Below the pieces are notes generated by a model that worked only from the letters and a program-made list of their open reading frames with translations, made no database searches and had not been told where the DNA came from. This document shows, in pieces, positions 45,001-51,345 of a DNA stretch of 64,000 nucleotides. The stretch spans positions 62,001-126,000 of the forward strand of contig CALEDQ010000005.1 of the NCBI GenBank assembly GCA_937949615.1, in the 5' to 3' direction. The DNA is from an uncultured bacterium. GTDB lineage: Bacteria; Muiribacteriota; Ozemobacteria; Ozemobacterales; Ozemobacteraceae. The stretch's first letter is position 1; each line of letters opens with the position of its first letter. Both the position numbers and the translations under genes were made by a program.

Positions 45001-48000
45001 AAATCAAGGTTCTGCCGAATGACGGAACCGGTAACGGCACGCCCGGCGAAACCAGCGCCTTCACGGTTTCAAACAACAGCGCTCCGGCAGTATCCGCTGT
45101 AACGACCTCGGTTGTCGGTTCGACGGTTACGATCAACTATACTCTGGCTGATGCCAACTCTGACGCATGCTCGATTGTGGTTTACTACTCGACCGACGGC
45201 GGCACCACCTATGCGAGCACCACATTTCTTACCGGTACGACCACCGGTATTGCTCCAGGTGCCCGTACCATCGACTGGAATTCGGCCAATGATTTCAAGA
45301 GCAATTCCGGCAACATCAGGGTGAAGATTGAACCCAACGATGGCAAGGTCGCTGGTGTTCCGGGTATTTCGAGCACGTTTGCCCTTTCCAACAACACGAT
45401 GCCGGTGGTCACCAACCTGGCGGTTGGCGGTTCAGCCGGTGCGATAACCATCGGTTACGATCTGGCCGATGCCGAGCAGAATGCCTGCTCGATCGAAGTC
45501 TATTATTCGACCAACGGTGGTATTACCTATACGCGCACGACGAATCTGACTGGCCTTACCAGTAATCTGGCCCCGGCTACCGGCCGGTCGATTACCTGGA
45601 ACTCAGGTGATAACTTTACCGGCAAGTCAACGGCTGTTTATGTGAGAGTTGTTGCCAACGATGGTTTTGGCAATGGCACTCCTGGCGTCAGCGGGCCGTT
45701 TACTGTCAACAACAACTCTGTTCCGGTCATCAGCAGCCTCGTTACGACTGGCAGCTCAGGTGATATTACGCTCAGCTTCAACCTGGCTGATGCAAACAGC
45801 CATACTTGTGACCTGTCAGTTGATTATTCTCTCGACGGTGGTACCACCTGGGCTTCTGCAACCGGCATTACTGGAACTCTCGTTGGAGTTACCCCGGGTA
45901 CCGGCCGCACCCTTGTCTGGGCTTCACGTGGGACATTCGTTAACAACCAGGCCAATGTGCGCCTGCGCATTACCCCGAGCGACCCGTACGAAACCGGTGT
46001 GGCGGTTCCAACTTCTGCGTTTGCGGTTAACAATAACCGGGCACCCTCGATCAGCAATATTGTTGTGTCAGGAACTTCAGGCAATATTTCCGTCAGCTAT
46101 TCTCTTGCCGATCTCGATAATAACGCCTGCGGTGTAACCGTTGCCCAGTCGGTTAATGGCGGGCCGTTCAATGTGACTGCCAATGTCTCAGGCAGTGTCA
46201 GTTCAGTTTCGCCCGGAAACGGCATCAATTTGGTCTGGAACAGTGTTGCTGATGCGATTACCTTCTCATCGAACGTCAGGCTGCGCCTGACGCCAAACGA
46301 TGGTATTGTGGCAGGCACCGCCGTCGATTCGGCCGTTTTCACTGTCAATAACGTCAATGAACTGCCGACGATCAGCAATATCTCGATCACCCAGGCCGGC
46401 AAAGTCGCGACCTTCACCTTCGACCTCGCCGACGCCAACAACGACCAGTGCAGCGTTGCCGTCGCCTATTCGCTTGATAATGGCTCCACCTGGCAGACTG
46501 CCAACAATGTTGTCGGTGATCTTGCCAGTGTTCTGCCCGGCACCGGCCGCCGTGTCACCTGGCGTAATTACCCCGACATCGATACCCTGCAGAGCAACGT
46601 AAAAGTGCGCCTGCTCCCCAACGATACCAAAGCCAACGGCAACGCCGGTATCACCAGCACCTTCGTTATCGACAATTCACCCCCGGTAATAAGCAATGTC
46701 AGAGCAACCAGGCGTGGTGACAACGATTACGACGTCCTTTACGACCTGGCCTACCCCTCTGCAGAGCCAGGCTGTGATGTTGGTGTTTATTACACAACCG
46801 ACGACGGCACCACCTGGACCCACTCTGCATCGGCGACAGCTGTCGTGGCTGGCAATGATAAAAGTCTGATCTGGTCCGCAACGACAGATTTGCCAGGACC
46901 AACCTACTACACTGCAAAACTTGAGCTGAGGCCTCTTGATAGTTCAATAATTGGTGTAGCAAGCCAGTCTGTGGCATTCCCGGTAAACAATACCAGTGCT
47001 CCGGTTCTTTCTGGTGCTACTCTTGTTTCAGAAGACCCTGTTGCCGGAAACTACAGAGGCAACCAGAAGATCGGGTTCACCATTACTGATGCAGACCTGT
47101 CAAACAGCTTTTCAATGACGATAGAATATACCATTAACAACGGTGTATCCTGGGCTCCGATTACTTCAAATGTGCCTCTGACAAATTTGCCGGCCGGAGC
47201 AAATGAAATAATCTGGGAATCATATAGAGACTTCGTTAACAGCAGTGCTCAAACCAGATTGAGACTTAAATGCAGTGATGGCGATCTTGTGAGCTCTGAA
47301 GTTCTTGTTCCAGGTGGCTTGTTTACGCTTAACAATGTTCATAAGCCCGATATAATTCGACAATTTATCGACGTTGATTCTTCCGGAAACTACACTAACG
47401 CAGCTTTAAGCTCTGACGGATTTGTTTATGTGTGGGGGCAAATGGCTGCAACTGGATATTATGTGGGCGATTCAACTGCCCACTCTGTTCCGACGCTTAT
47501 TACTGGCGGGAACTGGCCGCCAATAATCGATGTTGCATGCACTGGCCAGGGATTGCTTGTTCTTGGCAATGACCAGACAATTCGTTGCGTTGGTTATAGT
47601 TCTTACGGCGAATTTGGTAATGGTACTACTGGTGCAAACTACAGTCCTGCAAGTAATATCAAACCAACTGGCCTTGATGGTCAGATCAAGGCTATCTCAT
47701 GTTCTTATGCTCACACCTTGGCTTTGCATGAAGATGGAACTGTCAGAGCGTTTGGTTATAACACTAGTTATGGCGCATTAGGAGATGGCACTTTTACAAA
47801 TCGTTCATCTCCTGTCACGGTGCTTGGTGGTCTGAGTAACGTTAAGGCTATTGCGGCTGGTGGCTATTCAACAGTCGGGTTCAGCCTGGCATTAACTAAT
47901 GCCGGTGAAGTCTATTCATGGGGTTACAACGGCCAGGGGCAGCTTGGCCATGGCGATACCGCAAGCCGTAATTTGCCGGCAAAAATTCCAGGCTTAACGG

Positions 48001-48467
48001 GCGTCAAAGCAATAGCTGCCGGTGCAAACCATTCGCTCTTTCTTCTTGAAAATGGGAAAATTTTCTATTGCGGTAATGATGGCGTGAACACAGCTGCAGG
48101 TAACGTGCCGGTTGAAGTTATTTCACCGCTGTTGGTAGATATTCAGAAAATTTTTGCCGGTCAGAGCGCAAACAGCCAGGGTTGCAGCTTTGCTGTTAAT
48201 TCACGCGGCGAAGTCTTTGCCTGGGGCAATAATGCAACCTATGGCATTTTTGGCTTAAATAATGTTACCAATCAGGCCAGTCCGGTTAAGATACCTGGTA
48301 TTTCAAGTATTTCCGCTATTGCTGTTGCAAAAACTGGTAACAAATGGTCAACCTTTGTAAGTAACGCGGCAACTGGCAACTCTGGTATCTGGAACGCCGG
48401 ATATGGAGCAAGTTATTACCAGATGTCAAATACCAATACTACTGCCAATTATTTCTACCACCCATGA
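36012..48467 (+). CDS. Giant surface lipoprotein: poly-Gly linker, ~32 Ig/FN3-like repeats, RCC1-like propeller
   Basis: 4,151 aa. Lipobox LVLSYGC is followed directly by a run of nine Gly (residues ~32-41). Two carboxypeptidase regulatory-like domains (~50-145 and ~155-232: NGAFSLEGVPFG and LEGRFITPPLPPG) and one PKD/Ig-like domain (~240-335) follow. From ~341 to ~3776 there are about 32 tandem repeats of ~107 aa. The typical unit starts PVVSxVTTSGxSGxITITYxLADxNNDxC, continues with a CSIxVFYSTDGG strand, GSGKTLTWNSAADI, and ends AFAVNNN. Almost every unit carries one Cys at position ~29 and Asp/Asn-rich turns (LADANNDAC) suited to calcium. The last ~375 residues form an RCC1-like beta-propeller (EVYSWGYNGQGQLGHGD, AIAAGANHSLFLL). 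A filament-like stalk with a binding head is the expected shape; function (adhesion or other) is inference. It overlaps no other gene and ends at a long bidirectional terminator. Confidence 0.88.
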   Translation: MPIVTLVPRNARQWLFPALCVLGLFLVLSYGCGGGGGGGGGSIVLPPYSTNGTITGSVTSSGDIIANLADMQAGIRAAGVPQAEIWLEDNPSLRTTSGLNGAFSLEGVPFGSNRRVVAKFFNQLTQKTYKIRSNPLTVSETATVVNAGQLGVEEATNRVQGYLKDTAGNLIKDAQLTLWGESFKTDLEGRFITPPLPPGVNTADIVVVQAIGVQPRTINVPFQSDVTPDIDLVLTPTGASRVAPFVALTAGQTLISPNQQVQINAEVTDPDETNRENLKVDWEATAGSIASSTNKFVKLWTAPSASTIATITVTVTDSTELRTVTRLGLKVGSGAQPNQKPVASNVRVSGSSGNLQILYNLADANNDPLSIKVSYSLDGGQNFTQTTSLTGSTTQVLPGSDRSITWRSALDVVGAYSQVVIRITPSDAAGTGTSADSAVFAVNNAADNQPPVVTNVVTTGTSGDIRISFSLADANNDACSVVVAYSTDGGSTYVPTTNITGATTGVLPGVASLTWNSAADISGNQSNVKVRVTPSDAAVTGTSGISSAFAVNNGSLSVPVVSAVSTSGSSGNITVTYNLAETNNTPCGISVLYSTDNGTNYTATTNITGTVTGVAPGSGKTLTWNSSADIPGNQSAVKIRIIANNGSASSAPGESPAFAVSNNTLPVVSNVVTSGNNGNISITYQLADANNDACSIVFAYSIDDGVTFSDSSNVTGTVTGVTPGSGKTLTWNSAADISGNQNNVKVRLTPSDAVDTGTAGISSAFVVTNNNLPVISAVTTSGSAGDITITYSLADPNNDPCNLSVFYSIDNGTTFNATANITGTLTGVTPGIGKTLTWDSKTDVPGNQSQVKIRIVANDGSGSGSPGDSAAFAISNNTLPEISNVVASGTTGNFVLTFELVDANNDPCNVTVAYSTDGGTTFKQTTNLTGKTAGIAPGVASLTWNSAADINGNEGNVKIRITPSDAVGSGTAGLSPVFAVSNNNLPVVSAVTTSGASGNVTITYTLADPNNDACNITVYYSTDGGSNYIATTNLTGTLTGVTPGSGKSLTWNSAADINGNSDVVRIKISASDGNGDGTPGESATFAISNNTPPVVSAVSASGNVGNIVVTFNLVDANSHPCSIGVFYSIDGGANYTATANITGKTSGINPGVASITWNSAADINGNQNNVKIRIVPNDGIAEGTAGDSAAFAVTNNNLPTVANVTTTGSSGNITITYNLSDPNNDPCNITVYYSTDNGANYTQTTSISGTLTNVTPGSGKTLTWNSVADVNTNSSNVKIKIAASDNIGNGTPAESPVFAVNNNQLPVVSAVTTSGNSGDITISYTLADGNNDACNIAVFYSTNDGSTYTQTTNFTGSATNVLPGTGKTLIWKSVQDVNRNVATVKIRLVPTDKVGTGTGAESATFAVNNNQLPVVTNVVTSGNSGNIAITFDLADGNNDSCKVALAYSTDGGTTYIPTVNVIGNTTGITPGTGRSLSWNSTADVTSSQANVRVRVQPADSVGSGTAGISPAFAISNNQPPAVTNVVPSGSVGDITVTYTLADSNNDPCSIVFYYSIDGGSNYFQTGNVTGDTTGILPGASRSIVWNSSTDIPGSQSNVRVKIQPNDGSVNGAEGQSAVFSVNNNNLPVASNVTTSGNSGSITVTYNLADANGDNCAISVFISKDNGTTFTQTTNISGTTTNIPPGNGKTITWDSTQDVTGNVAQVKVRIVPRDTTGTGAAADSAAFAVNNNSAPVVSNVLASGTYGDITVTYTLADNESDPCSIALAYSINGGTSYTATTNITGTITGVAPGTRTLVWKSALDFSTDQAAVRVRVTANDGNATSAPADSASFAVTNSNQPPTISSVTTTGTTGAITVNYTLADPNSDPCSIAVFYSTNGGANYAPTQNITGQTTEVAPGTRSILWNSPPDINGSIGNVRVKVIPTDRGGAGTGAESGIISVDNIGRPVISNVTTSGARGNIAITYDYSDPNSDAGALQVWYSLDNGINFIRSSSLTGQLTAITAGAGKTITWNSAAEVSGSYSQVKIRILMSDGTGIGTPGTSSAFSLSNDGLPTVLRIVNSGTSGQIALTYDLQDPNNDLCSIEVFYSVDGGLNYAKTTNLMSGLQTQIVPGTGKTITWNSNLDILGYYPNARIKIIASDPLGAGIPAESPLFVLRNNRLPAISSVSTSGNSGDISVTYTLADADSDACSITPEYSTDNGINWFPTFSITGSLTNVTPGAGKTFTWRSADDFLSTYSQVRLRLTPNDGVANGTPGMTTAFAVANNSLPSITNVTTSGTAGAITVNFDLADAENNPCSVALHYSLNGGVSYSQSTFISGQTSNVLPGAGNVIVWESSNNVTTNVADVRVRLVPNDGTGNGTAGVSSAFSLNNDTNAAPAITALSRTGTTGNITFTYTLADANGDACSIKLYYSTDSGTTYYQSSSISGATTGVLPGSGRNLVWNSVADVNSTVNGVLVKLVPQDARAEGTSMTSAAFNVTNNTLPVVSSVSVTGDSGPISVSYTLADSNTDPCNVTVSYSIDGGLTFNPTSNISGTVTGVAPGSNRSLTWNSAADINGNQTGVRIRISASDPFGAGTSGETVSFTVNNNKLPVVSSVTTSGTSGNITITYNLNDENGHTSSIQVFYSIDGGVTYLPTDDLSGTTTNIATGTGKTIVWNSALAINRNQTGVRVRVVPSDPYGAGTGGNSASFNVLNNQAPVISAITPTGTTGNVVITYTLADANDNPCSVLFYYSTNNGTTYTLSTNVTGQTSALSPGSGKVLTWNSTADINTDNATVKVRLVANDGVVSGTPADSATISILNNRAPIVSNVRNSGTTGDITITYDLEDANSNPSSLSLAYTIDNGTTYTAIAAGNITGLTSGITPGSNRTVTWNSAANITGNAASVRVRLIANDGLTNSAAAETAGFAVTNNNLPIAKNVAWVAGTSGNISIQYDLEDTNLNNCSMTVYYSLDNGVTYAQVNPANLSGDVSGVAPGTSKGIVWSSATEVPGSSSQVKIKVLPNDGTGNGTPGETSAFTVSNNSAPAVSAVTTSVVGSTVTINYTLADANSDACSIVVYYSTDGGTTYASTTFLTGTTTGIAPGARTIDWNSANDFKSNSGNIRVKIEPNDGKVAGVPGISSTFALSNNTMPVVTNLAVGGSAGAITIGYDLADAEQNACSIEVYYSTNGGITYTRTTNLTGLTSNLAPATGRSITWNSGDNFTGKSTAVYVRVVANDGFGNGTPGVSGPFTVNNNSVPVISSLVTTGSSGDITLSFNLADANSHTCDLSVDYSLDGGTTWASATGITGTLVGVTPGTGRTLVWASRGTFVNNQANVRLRITPSDPYETGVAVPTSAFAVNNNRAPSISNIVVSGTSGNISVSYSLADLDNNACGVTVAQSVNGGPFNVTANVSGSVSSVSPGNGINLVWNSVADAITFSSNVRLRLTPNDGIVAGTAVDSAVFTVNNVNELPTISNISITQAGKVATFTFDLADANNDQCSVAVAYSLDNGSTWQTANNVVGDLASVLPGTGRRVTWRNYPDIDTLQSNVKVRLLPNDTKANGNAGITSTFVIDNSPPVISNVRATRRGDNDYDVLYDLAYPSAEPGCDVGVYYTTDDGTTWTHSASATAVVAGNDKSLIWSATTDLPGPTYYTAKLELRPLDSSIIGVASQSVAFPVNNTSAPVLSGATLVSEDPVAGNYRGNQKIGFTITDADLSNSFSMTIEYTINNGVSWAPITSNVPLTNLPAGANEIIWESYRDFVNSSAQTRLRLKCSDGDLVSSEVLVPGGLFTLNNVHKPDIIRQFIDVDSSGNYTNAALSSDGFVYVWGQMAATGYYVGDSTAHSVPTLITGGNWPPIIDVACTGQGLLVLGNDQTIRCVGYSSYGEFGNGTTGANYSPASNIKPTGLDGQIKAISCSYAHTLALHEDGTVRAFGYNTSYGALGDGTFTNRSSPVTVLGGLSNVKAIAAGGYSTVGFSLALTNAGEVYSWGYNGQGQLGHGDTASRNLPAKIPGLTGVKAIAAGANHSLFLLENGKIFYCGNDGVNTAAGNVPVEVISPLLVDIQKIFAGQSANSQGCSFAVNSRGEVFAWGNNATYGIFGLNNVTNQASPVKIPGISSISAIAVAKTGNKWSTFVSNAATGNSGIWNAGYGASYYQMSNTNTTANYFYHP
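37032..47340 (+). repeat. About 32 tandem ~321-bp protein-coding repeats
   Basis: In-frame repeats inside the giant lipoprotein gene, about 321 bp (107 codons) each. Units diverge clearly in DNA (each has its own synonymous pattern) while the protein pattern is kept, so they are old duplications under selection rather than recent slippage. The last two units (from about 46,683) are longer and less alike. Confidence 0.85.
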
Positions 48468-48526
48468 TTTGAGTTCTGAGCTTGCCCGTGAGATCGATCG
48501 CGGAAGTGCGTTAAATAGAGTCATTT

Positions 48527-48580
48527 AGAAACTTAGCGGGGCAATTTTATGATTAAAATTGCCCCGCTAAGTTTCTTTTA
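48527..48580 (+). terminator. 22-bp perfect hairpin between convergent genes (bidirectional terminator)
   Basis: Arms 48527-48548 and 48555-48576 are exactly complementary (22 bp, loop ATGATT), core GCGGGGCAATTTT. TTTTA follows on the plus strand, and there is a T-run inside the arm on both strands. It serves the giant lipoprotein gene and the Uma2 gene. Confidence 0.92.
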
Positions 48581-48593
48581 CTGAAACGGTTTT

Positions 48594-49214
48594 TTATTCG
48601 AATGCCGGTGGTGCGGGTTCGCTGAGGGTCTGGGGCCGGGCCGGGAAAATGGCAGAGAGGTCGATTTTCAGGCCGGCGAAAGTTTCTGAAACGAGAAGGT
48701 CGGTTTCGCCAAGAGTCACAGGTGACCTGAAATTGCCGTCTGGCCCAGCACAATAGATAGTTACGATGCGGTTGGTCGGGTCGATTAGCCAGTATTCGCG
48801 CACGCCGGCGCTTTCGTAGAGACGCCTTTTCTGAATGTGATCACGGCTGGCGGTGGCGGGTGAAATTACTTCGACGACCAGATCTGGAGCGCCGATACAG
48901 CCCTTCTCGTCGAGTTTCGTCTCGTCGCATACTACCGAAATGTCGGGCTGAACCACGTTGAAAATCTGATCTTCAGAACACTTGCCCGATGCCAGCCTGA
49001 CATCAAAAGGGGCGATGAATACTGAGCATGGCCGGTTATCAAAAAAGTCGGCAAGGCGGCGAACCGCCGCCAGCAGAACTTCCTGATGCACCCGCAGTGG
49101 CGCATTCATGTTGTAAACCAGGCCGTCGATTATCTCGTAACGTTTCTGGTCATCCCATTTCAGGTAATCGGCGTATGAATAGCGCCGTTCTGGTGAATTC
49201 TTTTTGCCACGCAT
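48594..49214 (-). CDS. Uma2-family (DUF820) restriction-endonuclease-fold protein
   Basis: 206 aa. The family pattern is present: YSYADYLKWDDQKRYEIIDG at the N-terminus, then VFIAPFDVRL, VVQPDISVVCDE, APDLVVEVISPATASRD and KRRLYESAGVREYWLIDP. These include the acidic and Lys residues of a PD-(D/E)XK site. Such proteins are common in cyanobacteria and in candidate phyla; their target is unknown. It is the last gene of the pseudopilin operon (18 nt after the TPR gene), a place that gives no obvious link to DNA. Confidence 0.85.
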   Translation of the reverse strand: MRGKKNSPERRYSYADYLKWDDQKRYEIIDGLVYNMNAPLRVHQEVLLAAVRRLADFFDNRPCSVFIAPFDVRLASGKCSEDQIFNVVQPDISVVCDETKLDEKGCIGAPDLVVEVISPATASRDHIQKRRLYESAGVREYWLIDPTNRIVTIYCAGPDGNFRSPVTLGETDLLVSETFAGLKIDLSAIFPARPQTLSEPAPPAFE

Positions 49215-49232
49215 CAGAATTCTTTCCTGAGC

Positions 49233-50294
49233 TTACTGGCCGCCGGCGAGGCGGGCTTTGGCGGCGCGGGCTTCGATCTGGTCGCGGCCGTTGTCTTTTT
49301 CGATGACTTTCTGATACCAGAGCTGGGCGTCAGCGGTGCGGCCGATGGCCTGCAGAGCGTCAGCAAATTCGAGGGCTCTGACCATGTAGACCTTGTCGTC
49401 GGCCGGTTCGGGGTCGCGGGTGAACAGTTCTTCGTAAAGTGCCACGAGTTTGTCGTTCTGGCCTGATTTCTGGCAGGCGACCATCAGGCGGTTTTTCGCA
49501 TCGGGCATCAGCGGTGTGTCGGGATACTGCTTCAGCAGATGTTCGAGCACGGCGATGACGTTGTTGTAATCGGGCGGATCTTCGCCGAGCAGATATAGAT
49601 TAGACAGGCGCCAGCAGGATTCCTGGGCCTGGTCAGTCTGCGGGCAGCGTTCGATGACCTGCTTGTGCAGTTCCTTGAAGGTGTCGAGTTCCCATTTTTC
49701 GAGGCCGGTCATCTCGGTATACAGCTTGACCGCCAGTTCTTTCTGCTCTTCGAGGCTCAAGGGGCTCGATGCATTGTAGGCGCCATCGGCTGATGGATTG
49801 TAGGCCTGCGCCGAATCGTCGCTGGTCGACGGCAGAGTTTCGGTTTCAGAAGCGACTGTAACCGCTTCGTTACCGCCATCTTCACCTTTGTTGACGCTTT
49901 CGAGCCATTTCAGTGCAAAGGCGTTTTTCGCATCTTTCGCGAGAACTTCTTCGAAAACCTTCTTCGCGCCTTCTTTGTCGCCCTTTCTGAACTTGATCAG
50001 ACCCATGAGGTTTTTGATCGACAGGCTGTCTGGGTAGGTTTCTAAACCCTTGTTGAGAACCGTTTCGGCATTGTCGTATTTCTGCAGCTTGCCGAGCAGT
50101 GAGGCCGATTCAACGTAGAGATCTTCGCTCGGTGTTTCTTTGAGAGCGGTTTTATAGAGCTGCAGCGCTTCGTCGAACTTCTTGGCGCTCTGCAGGGCGC
50201 GGCCCTTTTTCACAATTTCTTCAGAAGCGGCGAGCGGCGCGTTCATGAGTAGAACCGCCGCCAGAATCAATGCCAGAAACCTGAATTTATACAT
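49233..50294 (-). CDS. Secreted TPR-repeat protein of the pseudopilin operon
   Basis: 353 aa with signal peptide (FLALILAAVLLMNAPLAAS). About seven TPR units: residues ~28-140 (KKGRALQSAKKFDEALQLY, SASLLGKLQKYDNAETVL) and ~210-350 (LEHLLKQYPDTPLMPDAKNR, MVRALEFADALQAIGRTADA). An acidic Ser/Thr linker separates the two halves (~145-190). The second half resembles YbgF/BamD-type TPR. AGGAGG lies 7 nt before the ATG, a perfect ribosome site. It is the fourth gene of the operon that encodes three pseudopilin-like proteins, so it may help assemble or anchor the pilus-like structure. Confidence 0.75.
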   Translation of the reverse strand: MYKFRFLALILAAVLLMNAPLAASEEIVKKGRALQSAKKFDEALQLYKTALKETPSEDLYVESASLLGKLQKYDNAETVLNKGLETYPDSLSIKNLMGLIKFRKGDKEGAKKVFEEVLAKDAKNAFALKWLESVNKGEDGGNEAVTVASETETLPSTSDDSAQAYNPSADGAYNASSPLSLEEQKELAVKLYTEMTGLEKWELDTFKELHKQVIERCPQTDQAQESCWRLSNLYLLGEDPPDYNNVIAVLEHLLKQYPDTPLMPDAKNRLMVACQKSGQNDKLVALYEELFTRDPEPADDKVYMVRALEFADALQAIGRTADAQLWYQKVIEKDNGRDQIEARAAKARLAGGQ

Positions 50295-50309
50295 GACAGA
50301 ACCTCCTGG

Positions 50310-50867
50310 TTACTTTGCCTTTTTTCTTAGATTGCCTATTTTAAGCTCGGATTCGACACAAGTCGAGTAAAACTGACAGGCGATCGACAGGGTCGAAGCC
50401 TTGCCACCACCCTTTTCATCTGAAATCAGCTGCATGACGACGTTGAGAAAGCTGAAGCGGCCGGCCTCGTCGATCTGGGGCTTGAACATGAATGACTTGA
50501 CCTGGCGCGCCCCATGAAAATTCGATTCTTTGCCCTGCTCGTTGCGAAACAGCGTTGCCTTGTCTTTATCGTAGGTATATCTGATCTTCTTTTCGTCACC
50601 ATCGCGAATGGCGTAGAACGAAAACGAATTCTCGTTACATTCGGCCGGTATGGTTCGCTTGAGCGAACGAACATCGGTTCTGATGCGTTCGACGATATTA
50701 TCCATCAGACGTTGAATGTTGAGCATGTCGGTGCCCTTCTTGAAATGTCTGGTGGTGCGATTCATGATCAGCATCGCCATTGTCAGCACCATGCTCGAAA
50801 TGGCCACGACGATGACGATTTCCATCATCGTGACCCCGCGGCGGCTGTTATCTGGTCTTTCAGCCAT
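50310..50867 (-). CDS. Type IV pseudopilin-like protein (PilW/GspJ type)
   Basis: 185 aa. The N-terminus RRG-VTMMEIVIVVAISSMVL is a prepilin signal: short basic leader, Gly before the cleavage site, Glu at mature position 5, then a hydrophobic helix. This is the mark of type IV pilins and type II secretion pseudopilins. The body is mainly beta with one Cys pair. It overlaps the next upstream gene by 8 nt. A prepilin peptidase gene is not in the window. Confidence 0.85.
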   Translation of the reverse strand: MAERPDNSRRGVTMMEIVIVVAISSMVLTMAMLIMNRTTRHFKKGTDMLNIQRLMDNIVERIRTDVRSLKRTIPAECNENSFSFYAIRDGDEKKIRYTYDKDKATLFRNEQGKESNFHGARQVKSFMFKPQIDEAGRFSFLNVVMQLISDEKGGGKASTLSIACQFYSTCVESELKIGNLRKKAK

Positions 50868-51345
50868 TGCGCTCTCCGAACTTCAGCACCGACAGCTTGA
50901 CCGATTGCTCGCTCTTCTCGTCTGACTCGTCGACCCGGTAAAAAACCTCGAGGTCGAGTCTGAGAATGCGCGCTGGTTCATCCTGCGAATAGCTGAACTG
51001 ATATCTGAAATAGCGAAACGAGGTTTCCATGTCTTTTTTGATGCCGTCTTCATGAAGCGAATTCAGCGTCGTTTTAAGGTCTTCGTCATCGAGAACCTTC
51101 ATTTTGCCCCTGCCCGAAAGCTTTTTTATTCTTTCGAGACATTCTTTATATGGCAGTCCCAGCAGGCTGTCGAGGAAACTGGCCGCAATCTGCCCGGCCA
51201 TCATGTGTTTGCCGACCGAATATGCCCCGCGGGTCTGCGTTGTGCCCATCCACATCAGGGGCAGCATCGCCAGCCCGAAAATGGTGACACCGACCAGCAG
51301 CTCGATCATTGACATGCCTTGCCGGCGAGGGTTTCTGCTATTCAT
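50860..51345 (-). CDS. Type IV pseudopilin-like protein (PilV/GspI type)
   Basis: 161 aa from ATG 51345 (AAGGA 8 nt upstream; a start 3 codons earlier at 51354 has no proper spacing). Prepilin motif RRQG-MSMIELLVGVTIFGLAMLPLM: Gly at -1, Glu at +5. The rest is small, mixed alpha/beta, with a long helix after the membrane segment. It overlaps both the 781-aa gene upstream (by 8 nt) and the next gene downstream, so these three are a translationally coupled set. Confidence 0.83.
   Translation of the reverse strand: MNSRNPRRQGMSMIELLVGVTIFGLAMLPLMWMGTTQTRGAYSVGKHMMAGQIAASFLDSLLGLPYKECLERIKKLSGRGKMKVLDDEDLKTTLNSLHEDGIKKDMETSFRYFRYQFSYSQDEPARILRLDLEVFYRVDESDEKSEQSVKLSVLKFGERNG

Noticed and set aside
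37032..47340. CRISPR array or recent tandem duplication
   Set aside because: Repeats are 321 bp, in frame, and highly diverged in DNA; they encode protein domains.
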